From NCBI RefSeq assembly GCF_032854445.1, contig NC_088295.1:92745805-92809804 (forward strand): DNA of 64,000 nt. The letters are read 5' to 3'. How positions within the stretch are numbered: position 1 is the first letter of the stretch; each line of letters begins with the position of its first letter. Shown here one piece after another: positions 38,243-48,036 of this stretch. The DNA comes from Liolophura sinensis (Eukaryota; Mollusca; Polyplacophora; Chitonida; Chitonidae). Below the pieces are notes generated by a model. It was not told the DNA's origin and searched no databases. It saw only the letters and a list, made by a program, of their open reading frames with translations. Both the position numbers and the translations under genes were made by a program.

Positions 38243-38632
38243 ATGGCGATTTTCAACAAATGGGTATACAGTGGAATTGTTGCCATAGTAACATTGACAG
38301 CCATTGTGATGACGGCGGACGAGGAGGCAGAAAACTGGTCGGAACAGTCGGGCAGCTCTAGGCTGAATGAACTAGCTAGCATAGATAAAGCCCTGCTGGC
38401 TCGCTATCTGGCCGATATGTTGTCACGGAATCCCTCCTATGACAGCCCTATTCCCCCAGGAAGCACCTTACAGGCCAAACTTCAGTCCTACATCAATGCC
38501 CAGTCTCCAATGGCCAAGCGTGATGGCTACTGGGTCTGGATGCCAGCTCAAGGATTCGTGCCCATCCCCAAACAGAACGGCGTTGGCTCCTCAAAGAGCG
38601 CTTCCCACACAAAAATCCTGCGTTACGGTTAA
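38243..38632 (+). CDS. neuropeptide-like secreted prohormone (possible ILRYamide)
   Basis: The 129-codon exon starts with ATG two bases after a strong acceptor (TTATTTTTCAG ending at 38240), so an upstream 5' untranslated exon is expected. Residues 1-25 form a signal peptide with a hydrophobic core (YSGIVAIVTLTAIVM) followed by an acidic start of the mature part. A dibasic KR near residue 93 precedes DGYWVWMPAQGFVPIP. The frame ends in ILRYG and a stop; a C-terminal Gly is the donor for peptide amidation, giving an ILRYamide. Short peptides ending in LxRF/LLRYamide are known from molluscs (LFRF/LFRY, short-NPF-related), and that is my best but weak family guess. The GYWVWMP peptide is unfamiliar. 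The stop sits exactly where a one-base deletion would give a GKR amidation/cleavage site and 58 further codons (next entry). A neuropeptide function is inferred from architecture only. Confidence 0.6.
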   Translation: MAIFNKWVYSGIVAIVTLTAIVMTADEEAENWSEQSGSSRLNELASIDKALLARYLADMLSRNPSYDSPIPPGSTLQAKLQSYINAQSPMAKRDGYWVWMPAQGFVPIPKQNGVGSSKSASHTKILRYG

Positions 38633-38807
38633 GAGGCATGCTCCCGGCTACTGGACCCCCATGGGCTCTGCCAGGGCCATGGCAAACCATTCCATTGACA
38701 CAAGAGACATTCGCAACACACCTGGGTGCTCTGCCTTCTGGGGCCCCCATCACAGACTCCACTCATTCTTATACCCGATTCTACTAGACCTATCTGACAC
38801 TCACTGA
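38631..38807 (+). pseudogene. out-of-frame continuation of the prohormone-like gene
   Basis: In the +1 frame relative to the upstream ORF, translation from 38631 reads KR, then HAPGYWTPMG, then about 46 further residues to a stop at 38805-38807. Its start repeats the logic of the upstream KR-DGYWVWMP peptide (KR followed by GYW and a Met/Pro pair). This suggests it is genuine prohormone sequence separated by a one-base insertion at the TT of 38629-38630. Alternatives are a sequencing error, a null allele, or chance. Confidence 0.4.
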
Positions 38808-39067
38808 CTACTCTCTGGATACAACATTCTCACCAACGGCAGAGCAGCTGTAAAACCCGGAAGAATATATTTTTGAAACCAAAAGTATGCAGCAGTGTAT
38901 TTAGATGGGGCGCAGCCTGAACAAGCAGCACAGTCCAGTGCTGAGAGAGCCTATTCAGCACTCTCTGCAGCGCGCCTTAGCGCCCACCTTAAACCCTGTG
39001 TTCACACTCTGCAGAGCATCCTATTACCCATCATAAACTGTGTGTTCACTAGAAATAAGAAGCTGGT

Positions 39068-39073
39068 AATAAA
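39068..39073 (+). terminator. candidate polyadenylation signal
   Basis: AATAAA lies about 260-440 bp downstream of the two possible stop codons of the prohormone-like gene, ahead of the next minisatellite. Confidence 0.4.
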
Positions 39074-39221
39074 GAGAAAGGGGACTGCCCTTTGGCCATA
39101 ATATGCAAGTTTTATCAATTAAGTTTCAACATTCAGATTAAAGAGATGTTAGAAAGTACTGTAATTGTGATGCCAGTTACTGTGTCAAGGTGTGCTTGGG
39201 GTGAGCCTCTGGCTGAAAACT

Positions 39222-39480
39222 CATGAGGTGAACCTCATGTGGTGAACCTTATGTGGTGAAAACTCATGTGGTGAACCTCATGTGGTGAACCTCATGGGGT
39301 GAAAATGCATGGGGTGAACCTCATGGGGTGAAAATGCATGGGGTGAACCTCATGGGGTGAAAATGCATGGGGTGAACCTCATGGGGTGAAAATGCATGGG
39401 GTGAACCTCATGTGGTGAAAATGCATGGGGTGAACCTCATGTGGTGAAAATGCATGGGGTGAACCTCATGGGGTGAAAAC
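39222..39480. repeat. minisatellite, 29-bp unit, about 9 copies
   Basis: The unit alternates GTGAACCTCATGGG and GTGAAAATGCATGGG halves; GTGG/GGGG variants are frequent. It lies in the 3' flank of the prohormone-like gene. Confidence 0.9.
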
Positions 39481-39764
39481 TCCAGCAAGCAGGAGTAATG
39501 TACATACTATCAGATTTGCCCAAACACTGCAATCTGGAGGGAAGACTCAAATAAGTGAAGAAATTGATCGATCAGATGACCAACAGGCACACAGATGACT
39601 TGATTGACTTCATGTTAGCTCTCTGTTAACAAAAAATAATTGATATTTCACTAGGCGGAACACACTCAGTAAAAGGTTGTCATCAACCCTCTCACTACAG
39701 AGCTCATATAGTTCTAAGCAAAATAAAATGTGAACATCAAAAACTTATCTGATGCTGGTTAGTT

Positions 39765-39985
39765 CATTGATTGATTGATTGATTGATTGATTGATCGACA
39801 GCACTCTGGGGGAATTAAGAGTTACCAGGCTAGTTGGCTGATGGATTCATTGTACACTGAACCAGTTGACAGAATCCAAAGTTACCAGCCCGGACGGGTT
39901 GATTGATTGACTGTACAGTGAATCAGGTAGAGCATCCAACGATGCCAGGCTGATTGGTTGACTGAACCAGATAAAAGTTGATTCA
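39765..39985. repeat. (GATT)n with three decayed copies of a unit of about 70-80 bp
   Basis: A GATTGATTGATTGATT run is followed by three diverged copies sharing GTACA.TGAA.CAG, a CATCCAA/AATCCAA block and ACCAGGCT/GCCAGGCTGATTGG. Confidence 0.65.
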
Positions 39986-41324
39986 AAAGGCAATAGCCAT
40001 CCACGTAAAACAAAATTCACAGATAAAAATGCAAGGTGATGATTTAAACAATTGTTTAATAAAGCATGTTAACACAGACACTTGTTTATGTAAAGTTTGT
40101 TCAAACATGTTAAAATGTCTCAAATTGACCAAAAAAAAATGTTTTATATCCTGTAAACAAAAAATAAAATACACTTTTAAACCAAAGCACACACATACTT
40201 CAAACTAATATTCAAAACAACACAAATGACAATCACAAATGATAACACATTAACCTCAAATTACTTTAGATCTGTGCGAGATTTCATTTACAGTAGCATA
40301 TTTGCCTGAGTACAACATCTTTGTGAGGGTTATCAAAGTAGAGTAGAGCATGTCTGCTTATGATGTACTGTTATGCTCAATTATACAATTTATTCATATA
40401 ACTGATTGGTGTTTTACACTCTACTCAAGATTCTAACATACCACCAAAAACCTTAAAACTAAAGGCAATGGTGAGCGAACTGTGCTCAAATTGATAATCT
40501 ACAAACAGTTGCCGTCCTCGTCATTAACACTGGGGCGGTTTCATTTTGCTAATCAAATAGGGGGGTTGGGTTATGCTGTCAGAAGATCTGTTTTCTTCAA
40601 ATCTGACAGCTCACTTTTTCCGAGAACAAAGGCAAAATGAATTTACATATAATTGGTCACGCAGTTACGTTTAAAGATGAACTTTTTACCATTACCAACA
40701 TCATGTGGCCAATAGGCAGTTATCCCGTGTATGAGATATTAAGAGGTGGCACCAAACAGGCATCCAGGCACATGTACTGTATCTGGATAAGCACAACATG
40801 GGCAACGTCAATGAAGAACAACGCCGCTCTTAGAGCAGTGTGTTATACTCAGCTGTTGTTTCCTCCCTGTCGACGAATGCCTCTGTGTCGACTTGTGTCC
40901 ACGCGTCTGGCTCCATAGATACCGTCACATGGTCACCAAATTCTCGCCACCACTACCATATCAGGAAGCACCTTCCATTTAAGCTTCAGCTGAATCTACA
41001 AGTTTCTCCATGAATAGATCATTCACTTCTGCCCCTTTTTTTTTAATTAGTTCAACTTCTTAAACTTCTTAGATTTCAACTCCTTAAAATCATCAATCCT
41101 CTGTCGTCGCGTAACTGTTGTGTTCCAATTTAGAGCTCGAACTGATACGCAAAAGGCGCTGGCAGGAAATGTGCATTTATTAGTCTATTTCATAATGGTA
41201 TGATAGAATGGAAAGAATAACTAGTTTGCCATGTTCCAATCACCAAGCTAATGGACAGCAGATGGGAGTTGTCCACTGTCTGGTAACTCTGTAGGCCTGC
41301 CTCCCCTCATTCTCAAACAGTGGA
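39986..41324. other. non-coding with a SINE tail
   Basis: 40389-40436 reads as the reversed tail of SINE family 1 (GATTGGTGTTTTACACTCTACTCAAGA). No exon is supported. The open frame at 40637-40918 lacks homology. Confidence 0.5.
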
Positions 41325-41494
41325 TGGCTTCCTCTCCGGCCGTAAGTGGGAAGGTCTGCCAGCAACCTGCGGATGGTCGTGGGTTTCCCCCGGGCTGTGC
41401 CTGGTTTCAAGCCAACCATAATGCTGGCCGACGTCGCATAAGTGAAATATTCTTGAGTACAGCGGAAAACACCAATCAAAAAAAAAAAAAAATC
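41325..41494 (+). mobile_element. SINE, family 1, body and 3' end
   Basis: Characteristic body: GGCTTCCTCTCCGGCCGTAA, then GCCAGCAACCTGCGGATGGT, CATAATGCTGGCCG, and TTCTTGAGTACAGCGGAAAA with CACCAATCAAAAA at the 3' end and a poly(A) run. It is the best-preserved copy in the window and the reference for the others (31533, 41572, 44043, 53795). Confidence 0.8.
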
Positions 41495-41571
41495 AAACAG
41501 TGGACAACAACTCCTGTCTGCTGAGCATTTTCTTGGTGATTTGAACATGGCAAACTATGTTTTATTTCTTA

Positions 41572-41743
41572 AAAAATTCACTTATGCAACAGCGGCAGCA
41601 TTACAGTGGGAGGGGAAACCAAGCAAAGCCCGGGGGGAAACCCATAATCATCTGCAGGCTACTGGCACATGACGAGGAAGGAAGCCAGCATGACCTGGAC
41701 ATGAACTCACAGCCATCGTATTGGTGAAAGGTTCCTGAGTAAG
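41572..41743 (-). mobile_element. SINE, family 1, inverted neighbour
   Basis: Minus-strand copy of the same SINE. It retains part of the tRNA-derived head (GTGAGTTCATGTCCAGGTCA on the minus strand) and lies 77 bp from the plus-strand copy at 41325-41494, forming an inverted pair. Confidence 0.75.
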
Positions 41744-41750
41744 AGGCAAT

Positions 41751-43361
41751 GGGAAGACAACCACTCCACTGGGATGACAACCACTTCACCGGGATGACAA
41801 CCACTTCACCGGGATGACAACCACTTCACCAGGATGACAACCACTCCACTGGGATGACAACCACTCCACCGGGATGACAACCACTCCACCGGGATGACAA
41901 CCACTTCACCAGGATGACAACCACTCCACCGGGATGACAACCACTTCACCAGGATGACAACCACTCCACCGGGATGACAACCACTCCACCGGGATGACAA
42001 CCACTCCACCGGGATGACAACCACTTCACCGGGATGACAACTGGGATGACAACCACTCCACTGGGGTGACAACTGGGGATGACAACCACTCCACTGGGGT
42101 GACAACTGGGGATGACAACCACTCCACTGGGGTGACAACTGGGGAAGACAACCACTCCACTGGGATGACAACCACTTCACCGGGATGACAACCACTTCAC
42201 CGGGATGACAACCACTTCACCAGGATGACAACCACTCCACTGGGATGACAACCACTTCACCGGGATGACAACCACTTCACCAGGATGACAACCACTCCAC
42301 CGGGATGACAACCACTTCACCAGGATGACAACCACTCCACCGGGATGACAACCACTCCACCGGGATGACAACCACTCCACCGGGATGACAACCACTTCAC
42401 CGGGATGACAACTGGGATGACAACCACTCCACTGGGATGACAACTGGGATGACAACCACTTCATTGGGATGACTACTACTCCACTGGGATGACAACCGGG
42501 ATGACAACCACTCCACCTGGATGACAACTGGGATGACAACCACTCCACCGGGATGACAACCACTTCACTCAGATGACAACCACTCCTCCGGGATGACAAC
42601 CACTCCTCCGGGATAACAACCACTTCACCGGGATGACAACCACTCCTCCGGGATAACAACCACTTCACCAGGATGACAACTGGGATGACAACCACTCCAC
42701 TGGGATGACAACTGGGATGACAACCACTTCATTGGGATGACTACTACTCCACTGGGATGACAACCGGGATGACAACCACTCCACCTGGATGACAACTGGG
42801 ATGACAACCACTCCACCGGGATGACAACCACTTCACTCGGATGACAACCACTCCTCCGGGATGACAACCACTCCTCCGGGATAACAACCACTTCACCGGG
42901 ATGACAACCACTCCTCCGGGATAACAACCACTTCACCAGGATGACAACTGGGATGACAACCACTCCACTGGGATGACAACTGGGATGACAACCACTTCAT
43001 TGGGATGACTACTACTCCACTGGGATGACAACCGGGATGACAACCACTCCACCTGGATGACAACTGGGATGACAACCACTCCACCGGGATGACAACCACT
43101 TCACTCGGATGACAACCACTCCTCCGGGATGACAACCACTCCTCCGGGATAACAACCACTTTACCAGGATGACAACCACTCCTCCGGGATAACAACCACT
43201 TCACCAGGATGACAACTGGGAAGACAACCACTTCACTGGGGTGACAACTGGGGATGACAACCACGTCACCAGGATGACAACCACTCCACAGGGATGACAA
43301 CTGGGATGACAACCACTTCACCAGGATGACAACCACTCCACTGGGATGACAACTACTCCAC
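41751..43361. repeat. minisatellite, 20-bp unit with 268-bp higher-order repeat
   Basis: Unit GGGATGACAACCACTCCACC with TTCACC, TCCTCC and ACTGG variants. A rare variant, TTCATTGGGATGACTACTAC, recurs at 42460, 42728 and 42996, exactly 268 bp apart, marking at least three tandem copies of a complex block. The minus strand shows several overlapping open frames of 110-180 codons (repeats of a short Ser/Gly/His/Pro/Val-rich peptide), considered artefacts. Confidence 0.95.
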
Positions 43362-45468
43362 CACGGAGGCTGCCACCACCATGCAAACATGTCCACATAT
43401 ATTTGCAGCACATGCACCGTGCTCATTTTACATTATTGCTACCAACTGTAATTTTTGTTATCAACGCAAAAGTCACTGAAGTCATTGTGATGAGACAGGA
43501 TGTGATAAGAAAATGGAAAAACTCCCTGAGTGTTTGTTTCTGTTGGTACGTGATATGTACATGTATGCACTTTTTAATAAATACATGAAACGCATGGTTT
43601 CAGTTTCTTAAGATGGGGCACAAATAGCACAAAAAAGCTTCAGTCTCATTTTTCTTCTTCCAGCATAAATATGGCTTTAAACTGCTGTTATCCTAATACC
43701 CCAGCAGTTCATGTACCCCTTAAGCCTAAAAAGCTCTGAAAGGTCAATTTGTCTGGTAGTATCAGTGATGTACCAGCAAGCATAGTGTTACAGTGTATGG
43801 GCAGTACAGGAATAGGATGCAAATCCAGACAATATTCAAGTTTTACGGTGTACTCAGGCTACTCATGCTTTTGCTCATGACATATCACACTAAGGAGCAT
43901 TTTTTTGATCTGAATTCACCTCAAACATCAAAGACTGAAACCTGATTTAAAAAAATCAAAAAAAATCTTCACCATACGAAATCGTTAAGGCTGAAATCTG
44001 GCTCCATCTAGTTAGGCTTTCTCGCACTCTAGGGTATCTGTCCTCCCACCATGATGATGGCAGCTGTCATATAAGTCAAATATTCTTCAGTACAACTTAA
44101 AACACCAATCAAAAATAAACAAATAAGTAAAACATTTACCTAGCATGTTCAAAGTCACAAATCTTACCTGAAGAAGTAAATCTGAAGTCAAAACCCTTTA
44201 TCAAAAACCCTCTAAAACCCATTATCAGTAAACCTTAACTTAGACAGCTATGATGCGCACCAACATGGGCATGCTATCCCCCCACACCTTTCCACCCCTG
44301 ACACTAAATCTAGGTGTGCTAATAACACACACTTGGCACAATCACACCTCTAGTCTTCTGCAAAGGGGAACCTACCTGCTCAAAAATAAAAATCAACCTG
44401 TTACTCTGCATGTATCTACTATTTCTACTCACCGGAGGCTTGAACTTATTTCGGTATCCTTTTCCTTCTAAATGTCTATCCCAGTCATCTATTCTTTCTT
44501 TCCTCTTCTCTTCCTCTTTCTAACAATCAAACATGAACCAATGAGTCACAATGAGTACATGTCATACATGCATATGTACAACTATAAAGGTCAAATGGTC
44601 TGATATTGCAAATAATCATGTATCATGTAAACAAGTAAAACATATCTCACGATTACATCCAGGTTACCTCAAGGTCAGAACAAAGCAAATTATCCAATGT
44701 CTGTCATCAGTTCAATGGTCCACCACAAAACACAATGTAAACCAACACTCATGTCACCAAGCAAATGTAATAACCCATATAAAAGAATAATGCTATCAAC
44801 TAATGATACAAATCGTTTTGTTGACATTGCTTGTCATACTTTTTAGACTGCTTTATACGGTAAATGACACGCATATAATGTTTATGATATTCTCCTCTTT
44901 GGATGTTGTACAATAAGTTTTAAAACACATTCATTGAATAATTTACTGTTTGAGGAATGCTCAAAAAAGTGGTACGACGTTAAACCCCAAGCACTCACTC
45001 ACTCAAAAAAGTACAAATCCTAAGATGAATAACAGATCAGACAAAGGGAGATCATCCAGTGAAGCCAGTCAGAACTACATGTGTAAATTACCAGAATATG
45101 GTACATACCCAAATTCCTCAACCTTTTCAACCACCCCTATGCCCAATACTTTGAAAATTTCTGACAGAACTATGAGGTGTAGAAAATAATGTGCACAGTT
45201 TTATAAAGCCTGGATCTTTAGTGACAGAAACAAAGCATTGTTGGCATCACTTTCATAATGCTTTAGAGGTGTACTTACAGTAGTCAGTTTTAATACTCTA
45301 CTCATTTACCACCAGAATTTTAGTCAACAACAGTGACCGTATGTTCTGCTAAATTCACTCTTAACACAGTTAGTTGCACTGAGAACATATTCAGCCCAGA
45401 ACACAGGAAATATGTAGTGCACAGGTACATTTCAGGACCCCAAGTTACGACCTCAAGCCCCAGAATAA
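43362..45468. other. non-coding with SINE remnants
   Basis: 44043-44107 (+) is the 3' part of SINE family 1 (CTCCCACCATGATG then CACCAATCAAAAATAAA). 44969-45005 (+) is the 3' end of SINE family 2 (GTACGACGTTAAACCCCAAG with ACTCACTCA). I searched this tract on the minus strand for the missing C-terminal exons of selenoprotein S and found none. Confidence 0.55.
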
Positions 45469-47379
45469 AGCACTGTGAAGCACAAGAACAGAATCTCCTG
45501 TACATGCAACATTGCACGGAACACTGTGAAGCAAAAGAACAGAATCTCCTGTACATGCAACATTGCACGGAACACTGTGAAGCAAAAGAACGGAATCTCC
45601 TGTACATGCAACATTGCACGGAACACTGTGAAGCAAAAGAACAGAATCTCCTGTACATGCAACATTGCACGGAACACTGTGAAGCAAAAGAACAGAATCT
45701 CCTGTACATGCAACATTGCACGGAACACAGTAAAGCACAAGAACAGAATCTCCTGTACATGCAACATTGCACGGAACACTGTGAAGCAAAAGAACGGAAT
45801 CTCCTGTACATGCAACATTGCACAGAACACTGTGAAGCACAAGAACAGAATCTCCTGTACATACAACATTGCACGGAACACTGTGAAGCAAAAGAACAGA
45901 ATCTCCTGTACATGCAACATTGCACGGAACACAGTAAAGCACAAGAACAGAATCTCCTGTACATGCAACATTGCACGGAACACTGTGAAGCAAAAGAACA
46001 GAATCTCCTGTACATGCAACATTGCACGGAACACTGTGAAGCAAAAGAACAGAATCTCCTGTACATGCAACATTGCACGGAACACTGTGAAGCACAAGAA
46101 CGGAATCTCCTGTACATGCAACATTGCACGGAACACAGTGAAGCAAAAGAACGGAATCTCCTGTACATGCAACATTGCACGGAACACTGTGAAGCAAAAG
46201 AACGGAATCTCCTGTACATGCAACATTGCACGGAACACTGTGAAGCACAAAAACAGAATCTCCTGTACATGCAACATTGCACGGAACACAGTGAAGCACA
46301 AGAACGGAATCTCCTGTACATGCAACATTGCACGGAACACAGTGAAGTACAAGAACAGAATCTCCTGTACATGCAACATTGCACGGAACACAGTGAAGTA
46401 CAAGAACAGAATCTCCTGTACATGCAACATTGCACGGAACACTGTGAGGCAAAAGAACAGAATCTCCTGTACATGCAACATTGCACGGAACACTGTGAAG
46501 CAAAAGAACAGAATCTCCTGTACATACAACATTGCACGGAACACAGTGAAGTACAAGAACAGAATCTCCTGTACATGCAACATTGCACGGAACACAGTGA
46601 AGCAAAAGAACAGAATCTCCTGTACATGCAACACTGCACGGAACACTGTGAAGCAAAAGAACAGAATCTCCTGTACATGCAACATTGCACGGAACACAGT
46701 GAAGCACAAGAACAGAATCTCCTGTACATGCAACATTGCACAGAACACAGTGAAGCAAAAGAACAGAATCTCCTGTACATGCAACATTGCACGGAACACA
46801 GTGAAGCACAAGAACAGAATCTCCTGTACATGCAACATTGCACGGAACACAGTGAAGCAAAAGAACAGAATCTCCTGTACATGCAACATTGCACAGAACA
46901 CTGTGAAGCAAAAGAACAGAATCTCCTGTACATGCAACATTGCACGGAACACAGTAAAGCACAAGAACAGAATCTCCTGTACATGCAACATTGCACGGAA
47001 CACTGTGAAGCAAAAGAACGGAATCTCCTGTACATGCAACATTGCACGGAACACAGTGAAGCACAAGAACGGAATCTCCTGTACATGCAACATTGCACGG
47101 AACACTGTGAAGCAAAAGAACGGAATCTCCTGTACATGCAACATTGCACGGAACACAGTGAAGTACAAGAACAGAATCTCCTGTACATGCAACATTGCAC
47201 GGAACACTGTGAAGCAAAAGAACAGAATCTCCTGTACATGCAACATTGCACGGAACACTGTGAAGCAAAAGAACGGAATCTCCTGTACATGCAACATTGC
47301 ACGGAACACTGTGAAGCAAAAGAACAGAATCTCCTGTACATGCAACATTGCACGGAACACTGTGAAGCACAAGAACGGA
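45469..47379. repeat. minisatellite, 51-bp unit, about 37 copies
   Basis: The unit spans GCACGGAACACTGTGAAGCA, then AAAGAACAGAATCTCCTGTA, then CATGCAACATT. Variation is almost confined to a few two-state sites: CTGTG/CAGTG, GCAAAAG/GCACAAG/GTACAAG, ACAGAATC/ACGGAATC, GTGAAG/GTAAAG. 51 is a multiple of three and five of the six frames lack stops, producing five apparent proteins of 639-707 codons. Five mutually overlapping frames cannot all be genes, and none has a domain. If SELENOS continues toward lower coordinates, this array sits in its intron. Confidence 0.95.
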
Positions 47380-47380
47380 A

Positions 47381-47930
47381 GAAAGCTAAGACAATTACGT
47401 CATCAACACAGACTTGGCTCCCCAAGCTTATTTGATACGGCAAAACTGAGAAAGGTGAAAAAAGCCAAGACGATCACATCATCAACATAGACTTGGCTCC
47501 ACAAGCTTTATGTGATAAGGCAAGACTGAGATAGATGAAGAAAGCTAAGACAATCACGTCATCAACATAGACTCGGCTCCACAAGCTTATGTGATAAGGC
47601 AAGACTGAGATAGATGAAGAAAGCTAAGACAATCACGTCATCAACATAGACTTGGCTCCACAAGCTTATGTGATAAGGCAAGACTGAGAAAGGTGAAGAA
47701 AGCTAAGACGATCACATCATCAACATAGACTTGGCTCCACAAGCTTATGTGATAAGGCAAGACTGAGATAGGTGAAGAAAGCTAAGACAATCACGTCATC
47801 AACATAGACTTGGCTCCACAAGCTTATGTGATAAGGCAAGACTGAGAAAGGTGAAGAAAGCTAAGATGATCACGTCATCAACATAGACTTGGCTCCACAA
47901 GCTTACCTCATAAGGGAAGACTGACAAAGA
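47381..47930. repeat. minisatellite, 79-bp unit, about 7 copies
   Basis: The unit includes GCTTATGTGATAAGGCAAGA, GAAGAAAGCTAAGACAATCA and CATAGACTTGGCTCCACAA. It abuts the 51-bp array with no gap and ends about 105 bp from selenoprotein S exon 3. Read on the minus strand each unit contains a pyrimidine-rich CTTTCTTCACCTATCTCAG, an acceptor-like sequence. Confidence 0.95.
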
Positions 47931-48036
47931 ACGTTCTTATCATTCCTATGCATGCTTTTGTGGAGTTTTGGAGTTTTCCCTCACAGTTTATACCAAGTGT
48001 GATTTGCTATGACTGATACATGCATGGTTGTCTAAC

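Noticed and set aside
41240-41548. 102-codon minus-strand frame
   Set aside because: It is antisense through the SINE at 41325-41494.
41806-43426. Several minus-strand repeat proteins
   Set aside because: Frames through the 20-bp/268-bp array; overlapping and without any domain.
45320-47490. Five overlapping 639-707 codon open frames
   Set aside because: All are generated by the 51-bp minisatellite, whose period is a multiple of three; there are no domains, start context or splice structure, and they overlap on both strands.
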